In this document: one piece after another, positions 35,704 to 43,565 of the stretch | How positions within the stretch are numbered: position 1 is the first letter of the stretch | Layout of the letters: the number at the start of each line of letters is the position of its first letter | Virus record (IMG/VR): IMGVR_UViG_3300025282_000036 | Location: 1 to 62,331 of that record | DNA length: 62,331 nucleotides | Strand: one strand, 5' to 3' | DNA from: a virus | Program-made: the position numbers and the translations under genes | The notes under the pieces: generated by a model | Told to the model about the DNA's origin: nothing | What the model saw: only the letters and a program-made list of their open reading frames with translations | The model's database searches: none

Positions 35704-36375
35704 ATGAAGTTGTTGTTTGAAAGCTGGCGAAAATTTCTAAGAGAGAATGCAATGGACGAAGTTCGCGCTTACTTGAACGAACTCGGTAGAAACATAGAAG
35801 ATGTTAAATTGGAGCGAGACACAATACTGGCTTCTAACAAAGAAGATATAAAATTTTGGCTTAAAGACAAAGTAAGACGAGAAGGTGAACCGACCGATCA
35901 AGAACAGATTGACCAGATTTGTGCTGATGGCGAGATAAAAAAACCAATCATAATTGATCTTGACGCAGATTATACCGTTGAAGGTAGGCACAGATTGACG
36001 GCGGCTCTCAAGTGTAATCTGGATGTGCCTGTGATTATGATTTCTTCTCAAAAAGGACACCCGGTGGCCGAAGCGTCCGACGCTGTCGGATCAGGCCATC
36101 CACGACCAGCTAGTCTTCAATCTATTCCTGGCGCTTGGGAAATATTTGAAACAGGCGTTGGTGATTTAATTAAAAACTTCCAAAATAGAGAGGATTTTGA
36201 TAGTAAACTTTGGAATCTTTATAGAGCATCAGACATAACATATATACAGGCTAGTCAAATGATGTTTGATATGATGGATAATAATTTATCAGATGACATT
36301 GATAATGCCTTACTTGATTTCATTACGAAACTAACAGGTCCGGACGACAATTCGCCCAAAGAGGAAAATATATGA
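35704..36375 (+). CDS. Leader A protein 6: ParB/sulfiredoxin-fold protein (223 aa)
   Basis: Leader MKLLFESWRKFLRE (LRE site). Residues about 75-105 read KKPIIIDLDADYTVEGRHRL then TAALKC and VPVIM, the ParB/Srx-like pattern in which G-R/x-H-R forms the nucleotide-binding turn. Members include CTP-binding ParB, nucleases and ATP-dependent enzymes, so the activity is open. The remainder is helical and acidic. The ATG at 35704 follows the previous stop by one base; an ATG at 35686 is in frame but would bury the leader. Confidence 0.5.
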   Translation: MKLLFESWRKFLRENAMDEVRAYLNELGRNIEDVKLERDTILASNKEDIKFWLKDKVRREGEPTDQEQIDQICADGEIKKPIIIDLDADYTVEGRHRLTAALKCNLDVPVIMISSQKGHPVAEASDAVGSGHPRPASLQSIPGAWEIFETGVGDLIKNFQNREDFDSKLWNLYRASDITYIQASQMMFDMMDNNLSDDIDNALLDFITKLTGPDDNSPKEENI

Positions 36376-36713
36376 AACTCCTATTTGAAAATTGGCGAGA
36401 GTTCTTGAAAGAAGAAACATATTATCACGGAGGCGGAAAAGACTTTTTATCTACTCGTATTGGAACATTCTATTCAAAAGACAGAGTATACGCTGAAAAA
36501 TATGCAGCACAACATAAAGATGGGCAAGTATCTGAAGTTGAAATTGATTTGTCTGAAGCAAGCGTTTATCCCAAAGTTTTTTGGTGGCAAGAGTTTCAAG
36601 AAATTTGGCAACCACAGGAAATGTTTAAAGGATATGATATTGTTAAAGTTATAGAACCCAACGGAGAAGAGCCTTCGATTGTTGTGTTGAATCCTAAATT
36701 GGTGAGGAAATAA
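36372..36713 (+). CDS. Leader A protein 7: small ADP-ribosyltransferase-like protein (113 aa)
   Basis: Leader MKLLFENWREFLKE followed at once by YYHGGGKDFLST, then GTFYSKDRVYAEKYAAQ and a VSEVEIDLSEASVY strand. The order of an initial Tyr-His-Gly strand, an aromatic-Ser-Lys/Asp turn with A-x2-YA helix, and a late VIEP/VVLNP strand is that of compact ART-fold domains. With cleavage after LKE the mature protein would be about 100 aa. Coupled to its neighbour by ATGA. Catalytic Glu not assigned. Confidence 0.5.
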   Translation: MKLLFENWREFLKEETYYHGGGKDFLSTRIGTFYSKDRVYAEKYAAQHKDGQVSEVEIDLSEASVYPKVFWWQEFQEIWQPQEMFKGYDIVKVIEPNGEEPSIVVLNPKLVRK

Positions 36714-36714
36714 G

Positions 36715-38955
36715 ATGAAACTCCTATTTGAAAACTGGCGAAAATACATAAACCTTCTCAACGAAGAACAACTGCTTATAGAAGGCAGAATACAAGACGC
36801 AAAGAAGAAGTATCCCTGGTTAACCAAGAAAGGCCTGCTTGATATTCTCATTGAAAAGGATCCTTCTGGAAATCAAAAGTATCTTATACCGGCTGCACTT
36901 ATCCTGGACAAAGAAATCAGCGAGAGACGCAGCGGAGGTGCGAAAGATGTTGGCAAGTTGGAAAACCTGCCGATAATGACACAACAAGATAATGAATTTA
37001 GTTCGGAAGGTATCGCGATGAAAGTCGCGAATCAAATTGAGAAGTATCATTTGTATAGCAAATACCTCGAAGGTGCCAATGCTGAGTTCAAAGATCTCCA
37101 AAAAGTACCAAATTTAGATACTTTGAACGCTGTTGTTCGTTATGGCGAAAGCCGAAAAAAGGAAAAAGATGAAGAGAAGGCGAAAAAAGAACAACAAAAA
37201 CAAGAAGCAATACAAAACTCCGAAATAATAATGAAAGACGACAATTTCTTGTTGGTTCGCCCACTTACTACCGGCGCATCCTGCTATTGGGGCATGGGAA
37301 CAAAGTGGTGTATTTCAGCGACACAGTCAGAGAACTATTTCAACAGTATTACCGCCGAAGGCAAAGGATTCTATTTCCTTTTTATGAAGAACAAAAAGAA
37401 TTTTTGGACCAGTTCTTATCGCCAATATCATAAGTTAGCTTTGGTTTATGGTGATCATGGTGAATTTGAGGAAGCTTATGATGCTGCAGATAATTCAATG
37501 GACAACGAGGAGGTCACAGAGATTATTGCAATGAACCTTCTTGGAGAAGACTTTGTTGACGCCTATAAACTTGCTATTAATTATACTGAGTATATTCAAA
37601 GGTATGAAAAAGACCGAGACGTTCAGACACCACACTTGGAAGATGATTTTCGCGAAGAATATCCAGAACAGCAGGCAGAGATATTGGCCACACTCGATAA
37701 ACTTGGATTAGAACCCGACGACGATCTGGAAGAAGTTTGGGATAACGAAGTATTAGACATATGGAACACTATTGATACTGAAGCACAACACCACTTTGAG
37801 ATGAATCCTGCCGGCCCATCGGAAGAAGAGTACCAAAGGATTGAGGATGAGGCTGGATTACAACACGTCTATATTCACCGCGATTATGATGAGAATGAAT
37901 ACTGGAGTGGTGGTTTTGGGTTTGACTTTGGAGATTTAGATTTTGGCCCCAAGTTCCAACCTGAGGATTTAGAGGATTTTGATTTAGAAGATGAAATGAG
38001 ATCGCTGCTGGATGCTTATTACATTTATCCGGATTACTTGGAGGTTTATCAAAACGAAGTGAGAATAGACATAAATCCAGACGAGTACGAGTCAGTGGGT
38101 ATCGAAGGTTTTCGAAATTTTGTGGATTCCATGTCTAAAATTGATTCGGAATATGATAATATTCGCGAAGATTTAATCAAGTTATTCATTGAAGAAGGGG
38201 CTTTAGATATATCAGACGAACCTATTGGACAACTTAAAGCAAAACTCGCAGAGAAAGAGTTTAAGCATTTCGTGGTTAGCGCCGAAGGAAGACGCGTAGA
38301 AATTTCTGTACAATTTGTTTATGAAAATATTACTATTTTCGATGAGGCAGCTAAAGAAATAATAGAGTTGATGGGGTTAGAGCATCTTGCGAAGTCTGGT
38401 ACTGAAGACACCGGCGAGTGGAACCCGGATTGGATCGATCGTGTTATGGAGCATTACAAGGATATACAGAGAAAGATCGTATACTTCTTCAAGATTAAAC
38501 TCATCAGTAGGGCGGACGACCTTCTTTATGATAAATTGGACGCTCTTATGGTCCGAGCCTATGCCGAAGCAGAGAAACAGCTGCAAATTCCAGGTATTGA
38601 AGCACCAGAAATAAAAAGGATGCTTCCAGCAACAGCATTCACATTTAATCCATACATGACCTCTGCTTCGCTCAAAGAAAAGAAAATCAAAACTCAGATG
38701 AGTGTTGAAGTAACTGGTGAATTGGATGAAACTCAGTCGGCAGTCATAGCAGAGTTTGTTGAGTACTTTGATGAGAACTATGATATTCTTTCTGAGGCAG
38801 TCAAAGAGGCAATAGACGAACTACTTAACAAGGCAGTTGTGAAAACACTTGAATCAAAAAAAGAAGAACTCCCCGAGCGCGCCCGAGCCCTAGGCCTCGA
38901 TGAAAACAAGAAGAGAAAAAAAGGAATAAAAATACTTTTGGGAAGAAGGCAATGA
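36715..38955 (+). CDS. Leader A protein 8: large GTxWC-domain protein (746 aa)
   Basis: Leader MKLLFENWRKYINLLNEEQ, with LNE at 15-17 and LIE at 21-23 as possible cleavage sites. Residues about 165-235 carry the same domain as the repeat proteins: a VxxP strand, TGASCYWGMGTKWCISATQ (GTKWC 195-199), then GFYFLFMKN. The following 500 residues are very acidic and include long helical stretches; no family recognised. In this protein the GTxWC domain is separated from MORN-like repeats, so it is an independent module. Confidence 0.6.
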   Translation: MKLLFENWRKYINLLNEEQLLIEGRIQDAKKKYPWLTKKGLLDILIEKDPSGNQKYLIPAALILDKEISERRSGGAKDVGKLENLPIMTQQDNEFSSEGIAMKVANQIEKYHLYSKYLEGANAEFKDLQKVPNLDTLNAVVRYGESRKKEKDEEKAKKEQQKQEAIQNSEIIMKDDNFLLVRPLTTGASCYWGMGTKWCISATQSENYFNSITAEGKGFYFLFMKNKKNFWTSSYRQYHKLALVYGDHGEFEEAYDAADNSMDNEEVTEIIAMNLLGEDFVDAYKLAINYTEYIQRYEKDRDVQTPHLEDDFREEYPEQQAEILATLDKLGLEPDDDLEEVWDNEVLDIWNTIDTEAQHHFEMNPAGPSEEEYQRIEDEAGLQHVYIHRDYDENEYWSGGFGFDFGDLDFGPKFQPEDLEDFDLEDEMRSLLDAYYIYPDYLEVYQNEVRIDINPDEYESVGIEGFRNFVDSMSKIDSEYDNIREDLIKLFIEEGALDISDEPIGQLKAKLAEKEFKHFVVSAEGRRVEISVQFVYENITIFDEAAKEIIELMGLEHLAKSGTEDTGEWNPDWIDRVMEHYKDIQRKIVYFFKIKLISRADDLLYDKLDALMVRAYAEAEKQLQIPGIEAPEIKRMLPATAFTFNPYMTSASLKEKKIKTQMSVEVTGELDETQSAVIAEFVEYFDENYDILSEAVKEAIDELLNKAVVKTLESKKEELPERARALGLDENKKRKKGIKILLGRRQ

Positions 38956-41465
38956 AGCTATTATTTGAAAATTGGCGAAAGTATATCGCAGAAGAAAAAG
39001 AACTAATACAAGAGTTCAAACAAGCAGACAAAGAAGTTCTGATGGCTGATAGTGATCGGTTTACCATTTCATATGAGATTGAGCTTCTTTCTAATAAATC
39101 AGCAGTGCTCGGCGGCGCCGAATCTGAACGTCCGAGTTTGGAAGAATATGCTAGCAATTATATAAGTTTTGATCATTTTTCTGAAGACGCAGGACAAAGA
39201 GATTTCGAAAGTTTTGTGGAGGACTCTCTTCTTGACGAGTATGATGCCACTGGTGATGGTTTGGTTGATCGATATATTGCCGACGAGATTGCTCCGAATA
39301 TGGGATATCCGCCCGATGAAGCAGCAAGTAACCAGATTGTAAAATTTGAAATCTCTGTTAGGAATTCAGATGACGGCCGGAAGTTATATGATACGGCGAT
39401 TGAGAGTATTTCAAGAGATGGTTCTCCAGAAGCAAATGCTTTTATTGAGCTGTTGTTAAGCATCCCTGCGATTAAAGAAGAACTGGCAGAATTTACGGAA
39501 GTGAAAGCAGTTCAACTTGGATTGGATTTGGATCCTGAAGAGGAAACTGATAAGATTGTTCATATATTATCAGGAATTGATAATGCTGAACTGTTTAGAA
39601 GATATGTTTTTGATCTTAAATCTGATATTTCGGGATTTCCACTGTGGCGACAGCGCGAAGATATGCTGATTTCTTTGGAAGACTTTTTCGGATGGATCGA
39701 AATGGGAGATGAGTTCTCTGATGCGCTATTTGATGTCGATTCACTGCTTGAAGGAGAGATTTTGGAATTAGACACGAGGTGGGGCGTGATGAACGATGCT
39801 TGGAATTTGTCAAGCAATTTTAAAGAGTCTGATTCCGAACATTTAAAAGAGATTGCTAGCATGGTTGAGCGCAAAGCCGAAACATATATGGAAGAAGAAG
39901 CCCAAAGCCAGTGGGAGGAATATCGCAGAGATCCCATCAGCTATCTAGCTGATATGGGTTTTGAAATTGAACATCGGTATGAGGAGGAATATGGCCATAT
40001 TTATGACGAGTATGGCGATGAAGAGTTCGACGAGAGCAGCATGATAGGGCTTATGCAAAGATATCTTCCAAATTTTATGAACAAATATGCTCATCAATTG
40101 GATTATACACCGGATCCTACGTTGAGCCCAGATCCTCATGTTGAGTTTTCAATGTCAAATCCACCATATATCGAAGGCCTGCAAGAATCTTTGGATTTCT
40201 TGGAATTATTTTTTGAAGATTATGATAATCAAGACAATTTTTATATGGATCGAAGAACCGGCCTTCACACCAACGTTGGTTATTTGGATGATGAAGGAAG
40301 ATCAAACAAAGATTACAACTTAATGAAAGCATTGTTGTTTTTGAATCGTGATTTTGCGACAAAAGGCTTCGAGACACGCCAAGGAAGTAGTTGGGCCGGC
40401 CCCATCAAACAGACAGTTATTGAAGCAATCACAACACAGATAAGCAAAGAGGTTGCTCGTTATAAACCCTCCTCCAGACCCAATAGAGAATCAATATTAG
40501 GGAATTTTATTGAAAAGAACTTTGACATACTTGACAAAACTCTTTCCGATGTTGTTGAATATTCAACGAGGCATTCTGGCGGAAAGAATCTTGGATTTAA
40601 TATCAAGTATATTGACAGTAGGGGATATGTCGAGTTTCGATATCCGGGTCACGATAACTTGGATTATGAAATAATGAAAAACGCTACATTATATTATGCT
40701 CATATTATTAAAGTCGCGACGGATCCAGAATACAAAAAAAATGAATATATAAAAAAATTGATTGGATTTATCAATAATCTAAAATATGTTGAGTATGAAA
40801 AAATAACCAGTTATGATGAAATTAAGGCTCTCAAACGAGGGACGTTGCTTACACTTCCTGTTACGCACGATGCCATCGACGTAATGGACAGCCGCGAGCG
40901 TTTATTTGAACTTTATAAATATTTGACTTCCGAAGCAGAAAGAGAAATACATTGGCCAACGCCATCGGGTTATGATGCAAGAATTGATCAACGTGATCTT
41001 TGGCCGTCGTATTTTGTTTATAAAGGTATAAACACTAAGGCAAAATCTGTTATATTAGAACACATAACTTGGACGCCGGGACAAAATCCACATTATGTGA
41101 TTGCCGAAGTGGAAAAACCAATGATCTTTTTCGAGAGACAAATGCAAGAACAAACAAAAACTGGCTTAGGAATAAAAAACGCAGCAGTGGAAAAGCTTAT
41201 TTTGGGTATGCACGATGTTCTTCGTAAAAAAGGGCAAATATCCTTCGAGGAAGTAGACGAATATATAAAAGAATCTCATGATATTTGGGATCTCAGAGAT
41301 AAGCTTAAAACAATAAAATTCAATTTAGAACAGGGTTACTCATGGGCGGTAAGTGCAGAGGATGAAAAATTGGCTGAGAAATATGCCGATATAGTGCCGT
41401 CATCGCCGCCCTCTTCAGAACAACAGGAGTTGCGACAGATGTTGAGGAAAAGAAGGACATCATGA
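38952..41465 (+). CDS. Leader A protein 9: amidoligase-like protein (837 aa)
   Basis: Leader MKLLFENWRKYIAE (IAE site). The largest payload. Features suggestive of the phage amidoligase (COOH-NH2 ligase, glutamine-synthetase-like) family: an early FTISYEIEL strand, DRRTGLHTNVGY in the middle, an Asn-rich loop, and YVEFRYPGH followed by a helix and a long helical tail. Such enzymes form amide bonds on peptides or proteins. The C-terminal third (after about residue 620) is unrecognised. ATGA-coupled with both neighbours. Assignment is by motif order only. Confidence 0.45.
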   Translation: MKLLFENWRKYIAEEKELIQEFKQADKEVLMADSDRFTISYEIELLSNKSAVLGGAESERPSLEEYASNYISFDHFSEDAGQRDFESFVEDSLLDEYDATGDGLVDRYIADEIAPNMGYPPDEAASNQIVKFEISVRNSDDGRKLYDTAIESISRDGSPEANAFIELLLSIPAIKEELAEFTEVKAVQLGLDLDPEEETDKIVHILSGIDNAELFRRYVFDLKSDISGFPLWRQREDMLISLEDFFGWIEMGDEFSDALFDVDSLLEGEILELDTRWGVMNDAWNLSSNFKESDSEHLKEIASMVERKAETYMEEEAQSQWEEYRRDPISYLADMGFEIEHRYEEEYGHIYDEYGDEEFDESSMIGLMQRYLPNFMNKYAHQLDYTPDPTLSPDPHVEFSMSNPPYIEGLQESLDFLELFFEDYDNQDNFYMDRRTGLHTNVGYLDDEGRSNKDYNLMKALLFLNRDFATKGFETRQGSSWAGPIKQTVIEAITTQISKEVARYKPSSRPNRESILGNFIEKNFDILDKTLSDVVEYSTRHSGGKNLGFNIKYIDSRGYVEFRYPGHDNLDYEIMKNATLYYAHIIKVATDPEYKKNEYIKKLIGFINNLKYVEYEKITSYDEIKALKRGTLLTLPVTHDAIDVMDSRERLFELYKYLTSEAEREIHWPTPSGYDARIDQRDLWPSYFVYKGINTKAKSVILEHITWTPGQNPHYVIAEVEKPMIFFERQMQEQTKTGLGIKNAAVEKLILGMHDVLRKKGQISFEEVDEYIKESHDIWDLRDKLKTIKFNLEQGYSWAVSAEDEKLAEKYADIVPSSPPSSEQQELRQMLRKRRTS

Positions 41466-42259
41466 TGAAGCTGTTGTTTGAAAATTGGAAGAAATATATA
41501 ACAGAATTGCAGGATTTTGATTTCTCGACTCTTCAACTAAAAGACACTCTTGAACCAAACCTTTGGCAGAACGACGAATTGAATTCGCAGATTAGAGAGA
41601 AGTTAAAAGAAATAGCATTAGATTTTTGGGAAAAAACAGAGTTAAAAAATATTGATATTATTGATATAATAGTAACCGGTTCAATAGCAAACTACAATTG
41701 GACAAAATATTCAGATATAGATTTGCATATTATTATTAATTTGGCTCAAGTAGATGACAACGTTGGTTTGGTTAATCGGTTCTTTAGGTATATGTCTTCT
41801 AGTTGGAATCGCATGCACAAGATTATGATCAAAGGTCATGAAGTTGAAATCTATGTTCAAGATGCCAATGAGATACATGCTTCAACAGGAATGTATTCAG
41901 TGTTGAATGGTTATTGGACGGTCAAACCATCCAAGACAAAGGTGCAACTCGACAAAGAAGCGATCAGCAGGAAAGCAGAAGTGATGATGGAGAAGGTTGA
42001 TGCTGCTGAAAAAATGTATGCTGCCGGCCAATATCAAGAAGCTCACGAAACTGCAGTCGAAATCAAGGAAAAGATTCGCAACATGAGAAGATGCGGCCTG
42101 ACCGATGGAGGTGAGTTCTCGGCTGAGAATCTTGCGTTCAAGGTGCTAAGAAGAAATGGATACCTGGCAAAACTTTCTGAACTAAAGAACGATGCTTATG
42201 ATTTAATGATGTCTCTGGATGGGGTTCGTTCATCGGCCATTAGGATAAGGATTGGATGA
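41465..42259 (+). CDS. Leader A protein 10: DNA polymerase beta-type nucleotidyltransferase (264 aa)
   Basis: Leader MKLLFENWKKYITE (ITE site); the adjacent ATG at 41462 would add one Met. The minimal nucleotidyltransferase motif is clear: G72-S73 and D84-x-D86 in VTGSIANYNWTKYSDIDLHI, followed by a strand EVEIYVQD that can supply the third acid. The C-terminal part is helical. Such domains add nucleotides to RNA, small molecules or proteins (AMPylation), so the target is open. Related in principle, but not similar in sequence, to the CCA-type enzyme three genes on. Confidence 0.65.
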   Translation: MKLLFENWKKYITELQDFDFSTLQLKDTLEPNLWQNDELNSQIREKLKEIALDFWEKTELKNIDIIDIIVTGSIANYNWTKYSDIDLHIIINLAQVDDNVGLVNRFFRYMSSSWNRMHKIMIKGHEVEIYVQDANEIHASTGMYSVLNGYWTVKPSKTKVQLDKEAISRKAEVMMEKVDAAEKMYAAGQYQEAHETAVEIKEKIRNMRRCGLTDGGEFSAENLAFKVLRRNGYLAKLSELKNDAYDLMMSLDGVRSSAIRIRIG

Positions 42260-43122
42260 AACTCCTATTTGAAAACTGGCGGAAGTATTTGAAAGAGAGA
42301 AAAACAGATGTTCTTTATGAAAACATTACTGAATTTTTCTTAAAGTTCATTAGAGAACTGTCAAATTTTTATGATATTAAAGATTATAAGTGGGCCCTGG
42401 ACCTGACTGATGAAGATGCTGGAGGCACGTTCGCTTACTTGTTTAAAACAAGACCAGAATCTGTGGATGAGGAATTGTTCGAAGAATATCAAGCGATGAC
42501 GCAGGATGAGACCATTATGTCTGATTTTGAGACATTTAAGGAGGCATTAACAAGATTCGAGGTAATGGTTGTTTGGGATCTTCGAGGCGGCGATGCGGCC
42601 GCAGACATGAGCACCGGAGGCCGCATGCGGTTAAGTGCTCCCCATATTGGCTTAAAAGAACAACAGTTTGATGAGTTCACAACGAAACAGATACATGCAC
42701 AGATTCAACAAGCGATTTCTGAAGTTTCAGAAATTCTTGATCACGAACTTACTCATTATTTGAATGCGATTAGGTCGGGACATAAACCATATAGAGCCCC
42801 TGGAGGACAAAAACAATTCAACCCAGACACTCAGGAATATATTGACTCCACTGAAGAAATACAAGCAAGGGTCATTGCAGCCATTAAATCGTTTAAGGAT
42901 AGTGCTGTTTATAAAGATGGCGAATTTGTTGCAATGAGCCCTGAAGAATTTATGGAATGGTTCATCTACTTTTACGGCCCGGGCAGTTGGGAAAGAACTT
43001 CGCCCAAATTAAGACAGAGAATATACAAGAGAGCACTCGACACAGAGAACGGGATATTTGCTAATTTGAAGAGACAATGGAAAAGGCAGAACCCGACTCC
43101 CGTTTTGGAGAGACATAAATGA
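42256..43122 (+). CDS. Leader A protein 11: HExxH metallopeptidase-like (288 aa)
   Basis: Leader MKLLFENWRKYLKE (LKE site). Zincin helix VSEILDHELTHYLNAIRSG with H163-E-L-T-H167. The later acidic helix DSTEEIQARVIAAI places a Glu downstream as a possible third ligand, as in gluzincins. The C-terminus is basic. It shares only the leader and the HExxH idea with the protein at 34983. Probably an injected protease; target unknown. Confidence 0.6.
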   Translation: MKLLFENWRKYLKERKTDVLYENITEFFLKFIRELSNFYDIKDYKWALDLTDEDAGGTFAYLFKTRPESVDEELFEEYQAMTQDETIMSDFETFKEALTRFEVMVVWDLRGGDAAADMSTGGRMRLSAPHIGLKEQQFDEFTTKQIHAQIQQAISEVSEILDHELTHYLNAIRSGHKPYRAPGGQKQFNPDTQEYIDSTEEIQARVIAAIKSFKDSAVYKDGEFVAMSPEEFMEWFIYFYGPGSWERTSPKLRQRIYKRALDTENGIFANLKRQWKRQNPTPVLERHK

Positions 43123-43565
43123 AACTTCTATTTGAAAACTGGAGAAAGTTCTTGAATGAAATATCCCTTGGGACACCAACCAAAGATGTTTCATACACGG
43201 CTTTCGTACTAGATGATAATTCAAAACTTTTAGAATATGTTCCAGAAGGATGGAAAACTCTCGCACACCATATGACAATTTTACCACCAGCAGAAATGAA
43301 GCGTCGTCTGCCTTCTCGTTGGCTGGATTATAACGGCTGTTTGAAAGTTGTTGGCCTTGCTCAAAATGATATGGTCGTGACCGCTCGTGTTGATTTGGGA
43401 GACTTGCCAATGCCAATGAAAATATTAGGCCTACCACACATTACCATAGCGACAAACCCAGAAACGGGCGGCGAACCGCAAATGTCAAACGAACTAGTGG
43501 AAGAAGATTTTCAACCAATTGGTTCTTTTGAAGTGTGTGGGAAAGTGCAAGAGATTTTTAGATGA
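43119..43565 (+). CDS. Leader A protein 12: 2H phosphoesterase-like RNA-processing protein (148 aa)
   Basis: Leader MKLLFENWRKFLNE (LNE site). Two H-x-T motifs are present in the expected beta-strand settings: H51-M-T53 (TLAHHMTIL) and H107-I-T109 (GLPHITIA). This pair defines 2H phosphoesterases, which act on 2',3'-cyclic or 2'-5' phosphodiester ends; the surrounding YTAFVLD and W-x-AHH sequence also resembles RNA-repair 2H proteins. It directly precedes the CCA-adding enzyme, suggesting a joint role on damaged tRNA. Confidence 0.6.
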   Translation: MKLLFENWRKFLNEISLGTPTKDVSYTAFVLDDNSKLLEYVPEGWKTLAHHMTILPPAEMKRRLPSRWLDYNGCLKVVGLAQNDMVVTARVDLGDLPMPMKILGLPHITIATNPETGGEPQMSNELVEEDFQPIGSFEVCGKVQEIFR

